Positions 1-8,668 of a DNA stretch of 64,000 nt are shown here, piece after piece. The notes under the pieces were generated by a model. The model had not been told where the DNA came from, ran no database searches, and was given only the letters and a program-made list of their open reading frames with translations. The stretch is from Verrucomicrobiia bacterium. GTDB lineage: Bacteria > Verrucomicrobiota > Verrucomicrobiia > Limisphaerales > JADLHS01. Numbering within the stretch: the first letter of the stretch is position 1; every line of letters starts with the position of its first letter. Position numbers and translations under genes: made by a program. The stretch lies in the NCBI GenBank assembly GCA_011525685.1, contig WYBW01000020.1:62001-126000 (forward strand), given 5' to 3'.

Positions 1-2887
1 GGTGACGGCCATCGTGCAGACGCGCGACGGTTACCTGTGGCTCGGCACCTACAACGGTCTGGCGCGGTTTGACGGAGTGCGCTTCACCGTGTTCACCGAC
101 AGCACCACGCCGGGGCTGCAAAGCAGCCGGGTGACCAGCCTGTTCGAGGATGAGACAGGGCAGCTTTGGATTGGCCATGAGACCGGCGGGCTGACCCGTT
201 TCAAGCAGGGCAGGTTCGAAGCCATGGAGATTCGCGCCGCCTGGAGCGGTGGGAAAATCCTGGCGCTCGGCGCGGACGCGGCGAAGGACCTCTGGCTGGT
301 CAACGAAGCGGGATTGCTGGCGCGGTGGCGCGATGGTCTGGTGCTGACCCCGCGGGCCGGTGTGGCGCCGGGCATCGTTTCGTTTGCCACCGACACGCAG
401 GGCGGGGTGTGGATTGCGCGCGATGGCAAGGTCTCGATGCTCAAAGGCGAGAAACTGGTGCCGGTGGATTTCGGCGCCGGCGACGGGGAAGGCTACGTGC
501 AGGGCATTTGCGCCAGTCGCAGCGGCGGACTGTGGGTGGCCAGCGACGGCCAGGTTCGCAGGTGGCGCGGCAACCGGTGGGTCAACGACCTGGGCGCCGC
601 GCCGTGGGGATACAGCGGGATTTTGCCGTTGATCGAATTGCAGAGCGGCGCGCTAGCCGCCGGCACGGTGGATTCAGGGTTGCACCTGTTGATTCCCGGC
701 AATGGCGCGTTGCATTTCAACCGCACCAACGGACTGCCGCAGAACTGGGTGCGCTCGTTGTGCGAGGACCGCGAAGGCAACTTGTGGATCGGCGCGGGCA
801 GTGGCGGGCTGGTGGCCCTGCGCGCCGGCAAAGTTGCCACTGTCAATCCGCCGGATGCCTGGCAGGGCCGCGCCGTCATGTCCGTCACGCTGGCGCGGGA
901 CGGGGCCATGTGGATCGGCACCGAGGGGGCGGGGCTATACCGGTTTCACGACGGTGACTGGACGCGCCTAGCCGAGGAGCAAGGTCTGGCCAACCTGTTC
1001 GTGTGGTCCGTGGCCGAGGACGCGCGGGGCCGGCTCTGGGCCGGGACGTGGGGCGGCGGATTGTTCACCATGAGCGGCGATCGTTTCGAGCGCGTGCCCG
1101 GACTGGAGCAATTGACCGCGCCGGCCACGGCGTTGTTGCACGCGCCGGACGGCACCACCTGGGTCGGAACGGGCGAGGGCTTGCTGCAACACGAGGCCGG
1201 CGGCCTCACGTGGTTCGGGCGGCAGCAAGGTTTGCAACTGCCCGACGTGCGCGCGGTGGCGCAGGCAAGGGATGGCACGATCTGGTTCGGCATGTCGGGC
1301 GGAGGCCTTGGCCGGCTCAAGGACGGCGCGGTGCGGCAGTTCTGGAAACGCGACGGCCTCTCCAGTGATTTTGTCCACTGCCTCCGCGTCGAGGATGATG
1401 GCACGCTCTGGATCGGCACCGCGGGAAACGGATTGAACCGATTCAAGGACGGGCGATTCGCGATCATCAGCACGCGCCAAGGTCTGCCTGATGGCGTGAT
1501 CTGCCACATCGAGGAGGATGATCGCGGATATTTCTGGATGAGCACACATGGCGGCATCCTGCGCGTGCGGAAGGAGGAATTGAACCATTGCGCGGATGGC
1601 GACATTCCTTCGGTGACGTGTCTGACCTACGGCAAGGGTGACGGTTTGCCGACGCTGGAATGTTCCGGCGGCTTCCAGCCCGCCGGTTGCCGGACCGCCG
1701 ACGGCCGGCTGTGGTTTCCCACCACCAAGGGGCTGGTGGTGGTGAATCCAGCCGACGTGAAGCGCAATCAACTGCCGCCCCCGGTCGTGATCGAGGAGGT
1801 GCTGGTGGAGGGTCAGCCGCTGACCGGCAACGGGAGCGAGTCATCGCCCCTGCGCATTCCCGCCGGCCGGCAACAGGTGGAGTTTCGATACACCGGACTG
1901 AGCTTCAAGGTTCCCGAAAAGGTCCGCTTCAAGCACCGGCTCGAGGGATTGGAAACCCGGTGGACGGACGCCGGGACCGCGCGCTCGGTCAATTACAGCT
2001 ACATTCAACCCGGCAGCTACACCTTTCGGGTGCAGGCCTGCAACAACGACGGCGTGTGGAACGAGGACGGCGCCGCGCTGGCGTTCGTCGTGCTCCCGCA
2101 CTTCTGGCAAACGTGGTGGTTTCGCGCGCTGGCCGGTGTCAACGCCGCCGCGCTGGTCGCCGGCAGCGTGTTGCTGGTCACCCGCCGCCGGATGCGCGCC
2201 AAGCTCGAACGCCTCGAACGCCAGCGGGCCATCGAGCGCGAGCGCGCCCGGATCGCCAAAGACATCCACGATGACCTCGGCGCCAGCCTCACGCGCATCA
2301 CCTTGTTGAGCCAGTCGGCGCGCGGCGAGTTGGATCACGCCCCGGAAGCGGCCGCTGACGTGGACCGCATCTACCGCACCGCGCGGGAGTTGACGCGGGC
2401 GATGGATGAAATCGTGTGGGCCGTCAACCCGCAACACGACACGCTCGACAGTCTGGCGACCTACCTGGGCCGCTTCGCGCAGGATTTTCTAAACGCCGCC
2501 CACATTCGCTGCCGGTTGGACGTGCCGATGCAACTGCCGCCCTGGCCTTTGACGGCGGAGGTGCGCCACAATCTGTTCCTGGCCTTCAAGGAAGCCTTGA
2601 ACAATGCCGTCCGCCACGCCGAGGCCGCCGAGGTGAAAGTGTCGTTGCAGATCGAACGCGATGGTTTCGCGCTGCGCGTCGAAGACCTCGGACGCGGCTT
2701 CGCTCTCAATGTGGAAAACGGCGCCGGCTCGCGCAGCGCGGGGCGGGTGGCTTCGGGCAATGGCATGGCCAACATGCGTCAGCGACTGGCTGAAATCGGC
2801 GGTCGTTGCGAGTTGCGGAGCTCGCCGGGCAACGGCACCACGGTCACGTTCTTCGTGCCTCTCAAACCAACCACGACCGTGACATGA
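1..2887 (+). CDS. Propeller-type sensor histidine kinase (5' partial)
   Basis: Two-component sensor kinase, probably spanning the inner membrane with a large periplasmic sensor. The reading frame is open from base 2 and begins inside the first propeller repeat (DGYLWLGTYNGLARFDG), so the signal peptide lies upstream of the window. About 590 residues of Reg_prop repeats (recurring LWIGT/G-GLxR blades) are followed by a Y_Y_Y-like beta domain (about 595-700), one transmembrane helix (about 704-727), and a HisKA_3 dimerisation region with phospho-accepting His at about 756 in DIHDDLG. The C-terminus is a HATPase_c domain (N box near 857, glycine-rich GNGMANM). The response regulator at 3294 follows on the same strand and is the likely partner. 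The ligand is unknown; in this family it is often a polysaccharide breakdown product. Confidence 0.93.
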   Translation, partial: VTAIVQTRDGYLWLGTYNGLARFDGVRFTVFTDSTTPGLQSSRVTSLFEDETGQLWIGHETGGLTRFKQGRFEAMEIRAAWSGGKILALGADAAKDLWLVNEAGLLARWRDGLVLTPRAGVAPGIVSFATDTQGGVWIARDGKVSMLKGEKLVPVDFGAGDGEGYVQGICASRSGGLWVASDGQVRRWRGNRWVNDLGAAPWGYSGILPLIELQSGALAAGTVDSGLHLLIPGNGALHFNRTNGLPQNWVRSLCEDREGNLWIGAGSGGLVALRAGKVATVNPPDAWQGRAVMSVTLARDGAMWIGTEGAGLYRFHDGDWTRLAEEQGLANLFVWSVAEDARGRLWAGTWGGGLFTMSGDRFERVPGLEQLTAPATALLHAPDGTTWVGTGEGLLQHEAGGLTWFGRQQGLQLPDVRAVAQARDGTIWFGMSGGGLGRLKDGAVRQFWKRDGLSSDFVHCLRVEDDGTLWIGTAGNGLNRFKDGRFAIISTRQGLPDGVICHIEEDDRGYFWMSTHGGILRVRKEELNHCADGDIPSVTCLTYGKGDGLPTLECSGGFQPAGCRTADGRLWFPTTKGLVVVNPADVKRNQLPPPVVIEEVLVEGQPLTGNGSESSPLRIPAGRQQVEFRYTGLSFKVPEKVRFKHRLEGLETRWTDAGTARSVNYSYIQPGSYTFRVQACNNDGVWNEDGAALAFVVLPHFWQTWWFRALAGVNAAALVAGSVLLVTRRRMRAKLERLERQRAIERERARIAKDIHDDLGASLTRITLLSQSARGELDHAPEAAADVDRIYRTARELTRAMDEIVWAVNPQHDTLDSLATYLGRFAQDFLNAAHIRCRLDVPMQLPPWPLTAEVRHNLFLAFKEALNNAVRHAEAAEVKVSLQIERDGFALRVEDLGRGFALNVENGAGSRSAGRVASGNGMANMRQRLAEIGGRCELRSSPGNGTTVTFFVPLKPTTTVT

Positions 2888-3009
2888 TCCTGGCCAGACA
2901 CGACACGAGCCCCGCGAAGCGCAGCTCACCCGCAGTACTTGCCGGGCGCGATCATAACTTCAGGGCGTATCTCACTTTCTTGCAGAGTCAATGGGATGGA
3001 GGTGCTGGA

Positions 3010-3117
3010 ACTCGTCGCGCTGCGACGAGTAGCGCCGCGTTAAGCGGCGCAACTGCCCGTGCCGGCGAGCAATCTCGGTCCGCTGAATGCGGACGGGGTG
3101 GTCGCGGCGCGGCCACC
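3010..3117. repeat. Cluster of four consecutive small hairpins
   Basis: The 406-base gap between the kinase and the regulator holds no convincing gene. It contains four back-to-back perfect or near-perfect hairpins: ACTCGTCGC-gct-GCGACGAGT (3010-3030), GCGCCGC-gttaa-GCGGCGC (3032-3050), GTCCGC-tgaat-GCGGAC (3078-3094) and GGTGGTCGC-ggc-GCGGCCACC (3097-3117, one wobble pair). No T-run follows, so a simple intrinsic terminator is unlikely. It resembles the hairpin cluster at 41536-41670 in architecture but not in sequence. Confidence 0.7.
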
Positions 3118-3293
3118 ACCACCCGCGGGAAACCGGGAAGCACCGTTGCCTTCAACTCGCGGCAGCTTGTCAAACCCAGCGTGCGCTCAGCCTTCGCACC
3201 GCGCTTTCGCAGCCGGTTCCCGGATTACCCCGCAACTGTAATGAGAATTGACGACAGCAGCGACGCCGCGTGCTGGAGTAGAATGGGCGCCGC

Positions 3294-3962
3294 GTGAGCA
3301 TCGCCGTAGCCATCATTGAAGACGACGCCCCGGCGCGGGAAATCCTGGCCAACTGGATTCGCCGCGCGGAGGGCTTCCGGCTGGCGGGCGAACACGGCTC
3401 GGCGGAAAGCGCACTCGAAAGCCTGGCGGCACAAAAACCCGCCGTGGTGCTCATGGACATCAATCTGCCCGGACTCAACGGCATCGAGTGCGTGCGCCGC
3501 CTCAAACCACTCCTGCCGGAAACGCAATTCGTGATGCTCACGGTGTATGAGGACGCCGACCACATCTTCAACGCGCTGGCGGCGGGCGCCAGCGGTTATC
3601 TGCTCAAGCAGACACCGCGCAGTGAACTGCTGGCCGCGTTGAAGCAGGTTCACGGCGGCGGCTCGCCCATGACCAGCAACATCGCCCGCAAGATCGTGCA
3701 GTCGTTCCAGCAGAAGCCCCAGCCTCAGGCGACCGAAGATGCCGAACTCTCGCCGCGCGAGAGCGAAGTGTTGGAGCTGCTGGCCCGGGGTTATCTCTAC
3801 AAGGAAATCGCCGATTCGCTGGGCATCAGTCTGCCCACGGTGAACACCTACATCCGCCGCATTTACGAGAAACTGCACGTGCGCTCCCGCTCACAGGCGG
3901 TCGCCAAGTACGCCCACCTGCCGCTGGGCGAGGACCGCCGCCCCAGCCCCGCTCGCGGTTAA
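3294..3962 (+). CDS. NarL/FixJ-family response regulator
   Basis: DNA-binding response regulator of 222 residues. The GTG start at 3294 gives a complete receiver: acidic pair ED/D at 9-11, phosphoacceptor Asp55 in VVLMDINLPG and conserved Lys105 in GYLLK. A LuxR-type helix-turn-helix fills about 150-210 (LSPRESEVLELLARG, then NTYIRRIYEKL). It lies on the same strand about 400 bases downstream of the propeller histidine kinase and is the obvious cognate output. Targets cannot be read from sequence. Confidence 0.95.
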   Translation: MSIAVAIIEDDAPAREILANWIRRAEGFRLAGEHGSAESALESLAAQKPAVVLMDINLPGLNGIECVRRLKPLLPETQFVMLTVYEDADHIFNALAAGASGYLLKQTPRSELLAALKQVHGGGSPMTSNIARKIVQSFQQKPQPQATEDAELSPRESEVLELLARGYLYKEIADSLGISLPTVNTYIRRIYEKLHVRSRSQAVAKYAHLPLGEDRRPSPARG

Positions 3963-4069
3963 GGTTCCGCCCTCTCCCGCAGTCCTCCTGTCCTGTGGGC
4001 GCCACAAAGAAACACGCTGGCAAAATGCATCCGATTCGGGTTGGATAATCGGCAGAAAGACCATTGATC

Positions 4070-5392
4070 ATGAACACGAACCCATCATCGCGCGACCCCG
4101 CAGATCGAATCATAAACCGCAAACTCTTTTCTGGAGCGCTCGCCCTGGGATGGTTGTCCTTGATGTCGTCGCCCGCCGCCCACTGGCCGCAATGGCGCGG
4201 GCCGAACGGCGACGGGATCAGTCCGGAAACCAATGTGCCGATCAAGTGGAGTGCCACGGAGAATGTCGCCTGGAAGTCACCGATTCCCGGCGAGGGCCAT
4301 TCCTCGCCCGTGGTGTGGGGAGAGAGCGTGTTTCTGACCACCGCGCTGCCCGAAACGCAGGAACGGCAACTGTTGCGCCTGGACGCCCGTACCGGGAAAA
4401 TCCTCTGGCAGCGCACCGTGGTCCAAGCCGCGCGCGAAACCATGCATCGGGAAAACAGTCCGGCCTCGTCCACGCCCGTCACGGACGGCGAGCGGGTGTT
4501 CACCTCGTTTCAAGACGGCCCGCGAGTGGACCTGCGGTGTTTTGATTTCGCGGGCAAGCAGCTCTGGGCGCTGCAACCGCTGACCTTCGAGGGCGAACAC
4601 GGTTACAGCTACACGCCGGTGGTTTATCGCGATCTGTTGATCTTCGATTTCCGCCAGGAAGGCGAAGCCGCGTTGCTGGCGCTGGACAAACGCACGGGCC
4701 AGGAGCGGTGGCGCGTCGAGCCCTCGCGCCGCCGCATTTCGCATATTACGCCGTTCCTGATTGATGACGGCCGCCGTCCCCAACTCATCGTGAGCGGCAG
4801 CGACGAAACCCGCAGCGTAAATCCAGACACCGGCGAAACGATCTGGTGGTGTCGCGGCCCCTCGGACGTCTCGGTGGCGGGCTTGAGTTACGGGTCCGGG
4901 ATTCTGTTTGTGACGGCGGGTTATCCGGATCGCAACCGCATGGGCCTGCGGGTGGATGGCCGCGGCGACGTCAGCAGCACGCACGTGGCCTGGCGCTCGC
5001 GCCGGCAGGTGACTTACGTCCCTTCACCGGTTTATCACGACGGCCATTTCTATTCGATCCTCGACGAGGGCATCCTGTGTTGTTTCGACGCCCAAACAGG
5101 CGAGACGGTGTGGGATCATCGCCTCGAAGGCCGCGTCCGTTCCTCCTTGGTTTTGGCGGGTGGGAACATTTATTCGACGAACGACAAAGGCGTAACCACC
5201 ATCTTCCGCGCCACGCCCAAGGGGTTTGAGCCGGTGGCGGTGAATGACCTCAAGGAATTCTGTTACTCGACTCCGGCGATTGCCAACGGCCGGCTCTATC
5301 TGCGCACGGGAAAAAACCTTTATTGCATTGGCTCGCGGGACACCGGCGCCTCGAAGGAAACTTCCGAAGCAAGCACCACGGCTTCCCGCTGA
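4070..5392 (+). CDS. Secreted PQQ-like beta-propeller repeat protein
   Basis: Predicted exported beta-propeller of 440 residues. A TTG at 4064 is also in frame, but the ATG at 4070 is the better start. A hydrophobic segment (ALALGWLSLMSSPAA) precedes the HWPQWRGPNGDGIS opening typical of PQQ-repeat (PQQ_2) proteins. Repeated blades follow, with W-x-x-P and LDxRTGxxxW patterns (LDARTGKILWQR, LDKRTGQERWR, FDAQTGETVWD). No catalytic dehydrogenase residues or heme motif are apparent, so it is best treated as a propeller of unknown role rather than a quinoprotein dehydrogenase. It stands alone after the two-component pair. Confidence 0.88.
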   Translation: MNTNPSSRDPADRIINRKLFSGALALGWLSLMSSPAAHWPQWRGPNGDGISPETNVPIKWSATENVAWKSPIPGEGHSSPVVWGESVFLTTALPETQERQLLRLDARTGKILWQRTVVQAARETMHRENSPASSTPVTDGERVFTSFQDGPRVDLRCFDFAGKQLWALQPLTFEGEHGYSYTPVVYRDLLIFDFRQEGEAALLALDKRTGQERWRVEPSRRRISHITPFLIDDGRRPQLIVSGSDETRSVNPDTGETIWWCRGPSDVSVAGLSYGSGILFVTAGYPDRNRMGLRVDGRGDVSSTHVAWRSRRQVTYVPSPVYHDGHFYSILDEGILCCFDAQTGETVWDHRLEGRVRSSLVLAGGNIYSTNDKGVTTIFRATPKGFEPVAVNDLKEFCYSTPAIANGRLYLRTGKNLYCIGSRDTGASKETSEASTTASR

Positions 5393-5404
5393 ACCGGGAC
5401 CGGG

Positions 5405-5869
5405 TCAGCAATCGGCCACGGCGGTATCCGTGATGACCGCCAGTTCGAGCTTCTGTCGGACAACCGCCGCGATGGCGGGCTGGCTTGAAGCCTCCGGGTA
5501 GAGCCGCCGATAAACCCAGGCCAGACAGGATTCGATCCAAGGCCGGTTGGCGCGGCGGAAAGCGCGCAACCCATCCCGGTCCGGCCGTGCGCCGGCGCAG
5601 ATGTATCGGGCGGAAGCGTCGCTCTCACAAGCCCGCTCGATGTCGTCCGACCCGTAAATCCCGGCCGCGTAGCAATAGGTCAGCAGCGTCAGCAGCAAAC
5701 CGGGGGCGGGTTGGTCAACACTCAGGGATACAGGTCGCGGCAGACTTTCGCCGACGAAGTGAGCGGCCTCCAAAGCCAGTTCGATGAGCCGGCGCTCACC
5801 AACGACTTGGCGGAGGTCTTCAGGCGCTTCGCGCTCCGGTCGTACCGCATTTGTCGCCACAGTAGTCAT
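5405..5869 (-). CDS. Small protein resembling a transposase N-terminal domain (DUF772-like)
   Basis: A 154-residue protein starting at ATG 5869, with an AGAAAGG ribosome-binding-like stretch upstream; an in-frame start at 6007 would extend into the promoter. The middle (LLTYCYAAGIYGSDDIERAC, then ARPDRDGLRAFRRAN) strongly resembles the N-terminal helical DNA-binding domain of IS1182/IS5-type transposases. It ends with a short unrelated tail, and no DDE catalytic domain follows. No terminal inverted repeats were seen around it. It lies just before the phosphate module, with a Pho-box-like promoter directly upstream, which suggests a domesticated DNA-binding protein used in phosphate starvation. 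That role is inference. A decayed IS fragment is the alternative, but the frame is intact. Confidence 0.72.
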   Translation of the reverse strand: MTTVATNAVRPEREAPEDLRQVVGERRLIELALEAAHFVGESLPRPVSLSVDQPAPGLLLTLLTYCYAAGIYGSDDIERACESDASARYICAGARPDRDGLRAFRRANRPWIESCLAWVYRRLYPEASSQPAIAAVVRQKLELAVITDTAVADC

Positions 5870-5911
5870 GTCGGGCCTTTCTTTGACCTGCCGCCAAGGT
5901 CCTCGCTGCCC

Positions 5912-5951
5912 ATTACAACTCCATCTCGGAAATGTTACAATCCGATGACAA
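5912..5951 (-). promoter_or_regulatory. Pho-box-like promoter for the transposase-domain gene
   Basis: On the minus strand the sequence TTGTCAT-cgga-TTGTAAC (5951 down to 5934) has two half-sites repeated every 11 bases, the layout of a PhoB binding site. A TGTAAT at 5917-5912 sits where a -10 box is expected. The ATG of the small gene at 5869 lies about 40 bases further on. The same two-half-site pattern (TTGTCAC-caaa-TTGTAAC) occurs in front of phoU at 7472-7489. Confidence 0.7.
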
Positions 5952-6089
5952 AATCTGGCCAGAGTGTGCCTTCTGGACCGGGTCAGTGCGGAACTGTTTG
6001 AAGCCACGGAGATTCGACAGAACGGACCGGGAATTTATCCGGTGACTGGCTTCGGCCCGGACGTGGGTGAGAGGAGAAGCACTTGGCCA

Positions 6090-7268
6090 TCACCAACCAA
6101 GGCGCAGCCCCGTTGTCCAGGCCCAGCCGGAGTATTCGCCGCCGTCGTGGGCCCGGTCCTGCATGTCGGCGTATTGCACACCCGTCTGGATCTTGAGTTT
6201 GTGTCCGTAGAAGTAGTAGTTCAGGCCGAGGTAGATTTCCTGGTATTCATCGCCCCGGCCCGCCACCACCTCGTTTTCATAACTGGCAAACCGAACGCCA
6301 TTGTCATCGCGGCTGCGCAGCCAGGTGTAGCGCGCCACGGCTTGGAATTTGGAGGTGAGGTTGTAGTAGGGCATGAGCATGAAGCCCCAGAGGTCGCTTT
6401 GTCCTTGGTAGCCCAGTCCGCCCGCGAGGTCGGTGCGGAAACCCCACTTGCCGGTGTCGAAACTAAAATTCAACGATCCCACATCTCCAAACGGGCGCGT
6501 GAATGTATTGTTTTTGTCCTCCTCCTGGTAAACGTAATTGAAGGCCAGAACCGCCTTCTTCGCCTCTATGGATTCCGCGAAATCGTATCCGATTGTCGAG
6601 AGAACAAAGAAGCCGCCGTCGAACCGGCCAAACTCGGGCGTGGCGCTGCCTGCGGTGTAAACTCCAAGGTGATACCGCCACTTCCCCGACCGGCCCGCCA
6701 CAGTCACCCCTGGGATGTACTCCTGAGAGAACCACAGGTTGTTGGCCAGGTTGGCGCGGTCAATCGCCAGAAGTTCCTTGGAAGACGTGGATCCGTCCAT
6801 GGTAAAGGGCGCGCCGCGTTTGCCCACGGTGAGTTCGACGGCGTCGCCTGGTTTCCAGGCAATGTAGGCATCCGTCAATCGCTGATACACCGGATCTTCT
6901 TCGGGCTGCAAGTCCACTTCCGAATGTACCGTGAAGTTCTTGAACAATGTGGCCTTGCCGCCCAGTCGAAAGCGGCGGATGTGCAGGTCATCGAAGTCAT
7001 CGTGATCCAAAATCGCATAGTCGAGTTGAAAGCGACCCGTAAACTGGAAGTTCTGAATGATCGGGTTGTCTTCGTTCTTGTACCAGTCCGTGTAGCTCCA
7101 AATCCGGTCGTAAATCGAGGGAGCCAAGGTTGAGGCTGTGGGAGTCGCCTTCTGGGGTTCGATTGGCGGTACCGTGCCCGCGAAGGAAATGATGCCGCAA
7201 AGTACCAGCGCAAAAAGCGCCGCGTAAGCCTGCTTGTCGTGCCTCGACCGTATTCTGATTGACCGCAT
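6090..7268 (-). CDS. Phosphate-selective porin O/P-like outer-membrane channel
   Basis: Outer-membrane beta-barrel of 392 residues resembling the OprO/OprP family. It has a signal peptide (ALFALVLCGIISFAGTVPP), an N-terminal FQFTGRFQLDYAILD strand, alternating aromatic beta-strand segments throughout, and a C-terminal strand ending TTGLRLGW, suited to BAM insertion. It is transcribed divergently from the phoU-pst operon, which supports a role in phosphate entry across the outer membrane; the family also includes porins for other anions. The start at 7268 has no strong ribosome-binding site. The Pho-box-like site at 7472-7489 lies about 200 bases upstream and could serve both directions. Confidence 0.85.
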   Translation of the reverse strand: MRSIRIRSRHDKQAYAALFALVLCGIISFAGTVPPIEPQKATPTASTLAPSIYDRIWSYTDWYKNEDNPIIQNFQFTGRFQLDYAILDHDDFDDLHIRRFRLGGKATLFKNFTVHSEVDLQPEEDPVYQRLTDAYIAWKPGDAVELTVGKRGAPFTMDGSTSSKELLAIDRANLANNLWFSQEYIPGVTVAGRSGKWRYHLGVYTAGSATPEFGRFDGGFFVLSTIGYDFAESIEAKKAVLAFNYVYQEEDKNNTFTRPFGDVGSLNFSFDTGKWGFRTDLAGGLGYQGQSDLWGFMLMPYYNLTSKFQAVARYTWLRSRDDNGVRFASYENEVVAGRGDEYQEIYLGLNYYFYGHKLKIQTGVQYADMQDRAHDGGEYSGWAWTTGLRLGW

Positions 7269-7471
7269 CCGATTTCGCCGGGGAAAGTAATCGTCCTCGG
7301 TCGCAGGTCCAAGGCAATTCCGCTACTCGCAAGCATTTGATAAACAGTGGTCGGCCTGGTTCGATCACCCTGTCGGACTTGGATGCCAATGAATCGGTCT
7401 GCAATCCCAGGTTCCGGCACTGGCCGGACTCGGTGGCGGCTTGCAATTAGGATTCGCCGATTTCGAGTTAT

Positions 7472-7489
7472 TTGTCACCAAATTGTAAC
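7472..7489 (+). promoter_or_regulatory. Pho-box-like site upstream of the phoU-pst operon
   Basis: TTGTCAC-caaa-TTGTAAC: two half-sites with an 11-base period, 63 bases before the phoU ATG at 7553. The pattern fits the PhoB consensus of 11-base direct repeats, and its position in front of a pst operon is the expected one. The downstream -10 box is weak. The rest of the 284-base divergent region (7269-7552) shows nothing else recognisable. Confidence 0.75.
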
Positions 7490-7552
7490 CTGTCTGCGGG
7501 AACGAATCCGCTTGAGACGCTCGGCGGTCGCCCGCTAAGTTGCCCTTGCGCT

Positions 7553-8650
7553 ATGGCAACGCATCTCGAGGAATCGCTGCAACGAGACATGGACCGCATC
7601 CGCACCAAGGTGACGGAGATGGCGGGACTGGCCGAAGGCGCGCTCGCCGCGAGCCTGCGCGCCTTGGTCGAGGGCAAACGCCAGATGGCCTACGCCATCA
7701 TTCTGCGTGACCAGCGGATTGACGCGCTGGAACAGGAAATTGACCGGCTCTGCCTGGAGTTTCTGGTGCGGCAACAACCCGTAGCCAAGCAGCTCCGTTT
7801 TGCCTACGTCACCATCAAGATCAACCAGGAAATCGAACGCATCGGCGATTACGCCGAAAGCGTCGCGCGGCAGATTCTCAAGGTTGCGGGAATGAAACTG
7901 TCCCTCCCGCAGGATCAGTATCGCCAGATTGCCGGGCTGACCATCCCGATGTTCCACGATGCGGTAAGGGCTTACCTGGTGGAAGACGCCGAACTGGCGC
8001 GCCGGACTCTCCGTGTCGAAGAGCAAGTGGATGAATTGCGGAACGTGCTCAACGCCGAACTGGTCCAGCTTCGTCAGGAAAACAAGATACCACTCGAAGC
8101 TCTGACACCGTTGATGACCATTGCGCGCCGGTTCGAGCGCGCGTCGGATCAGGCCAAGAACATTTGCGAGGAAACCCTGTACATGCTGACCGGCGAGTAT
8201 CAAAAACACGCCGCCGGCGACACTTGGCGCGTGCTGTTTGTGGATGAACACAATGCCTGTCGCAGCCAGATGGCCCAGGCCATCGCCGAATCGCTCGGTC
8301 AATCCCGATTCCTGTTCACGAGCGCGGGACTCGATCCGAAGCCGGTGGCGCCGGCCCTGGTTTCCTTTCTCAAGGACAAGGGAATGGACATTACGAATGC
8401 GACGTCGCGTTCCGTGGAAAGCGTGCCGAACCTGGAGGCTTACCAAGTCGTGGTAGCGCTGACCCCGGAAGCGAAGCGCGCTTTTCCGAGCAAGTCCAAG
8501 CCCGTGTGTCTCGACTGGAGCGTGCCCGACCCGTTGCTCGTCACCGGCACGCCGACCGAAGTCAAGCAAGCCTTCGAGGAGACGTATCAGAACCTTCGCG
8601 CCCAGATCAACGACCTGGTCGAGGGCATCCTCGCCGACACAATTGACTGA
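7553..8650 (+). CDS. phoU: PhoU fused to a low-molecular-weight phosphatase/arsenate-reductase-like domain
   Basis: Phosphate-signalling protein of 365 residues starting at ATG 7553; the open frame upstream runs into the promoter. Residues 1-215 are a PhoU helical bundle (EESLQRDMDRI, ALEQEIDRL, NQEIERIGDYAESVAR, RRFERASDQAKNICEE), expected to bind the PstB/PhoR complex and switch transport and signalling. Residues 225-365 form an LMW-PTP/ArsC fold, with the P-loop reading VLFVDEHNACRSQMAQ. The catalytic Cys position is Asp231, although Arg237-Ser238 and the later DWSVPDPL general-acid loop are kept. Cys236 sits just before the Arg and is not the usual nucleophile. The second domain is therefore probably inactive, perhaps a phosphate or arsenate sensor. 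It is the first gene of the pst operon. Confidence 0.92.
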   Translation: MATHLEESLQRDMDRIRTKVTEMAGLAEGALAASLRALVEGKRQMAYAIILRDQRIDALEQEIDRLCLEFLVRQQPVAKQLRFAYVTIKINQEIERIGDYAESVARQILKVAGMKLSLPQDQYRQIAGLTIPMFHDAVRAYLVEDAELARRTLRVEEQVDELRNVLNAELVQLRQENKIPLEALTPLMTIARRFERASDQAKNICEETLYMLTGEYQKHAAGDTWRVLFVDEHNACRSQMAQAIAESLGQSRFLFTSAGLDPKPVAPALVSFLKDKGMDITNATSRSVESVPNLEAYQVVVALTPEAKRAFPSKSKPVCLDWSVPDPLLVTGTPTEVKQAFEETYQNLRAQINDLVEGILADTID

Positions 8651-8668
8651 ACTGACACCAAGACGAAC

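Noticed and set aside
3010-3117. Intrinsic terminator after the histidine kinase
   Set aside because: The stems are good, but none is followed by a T-run.
5405-6007. An intact insertion sequence around the transposase-domain gene
   Set aside because: No catalytic domain, no terminal inverted repeats and no target duplications were found.
8240-8263. Active arsenate reductase in the PhoU fusion
   Set aside because: The nucleophile Cys is Asp in the sequence, so ordinary ArsC or phosphatase chemistry is not expected.
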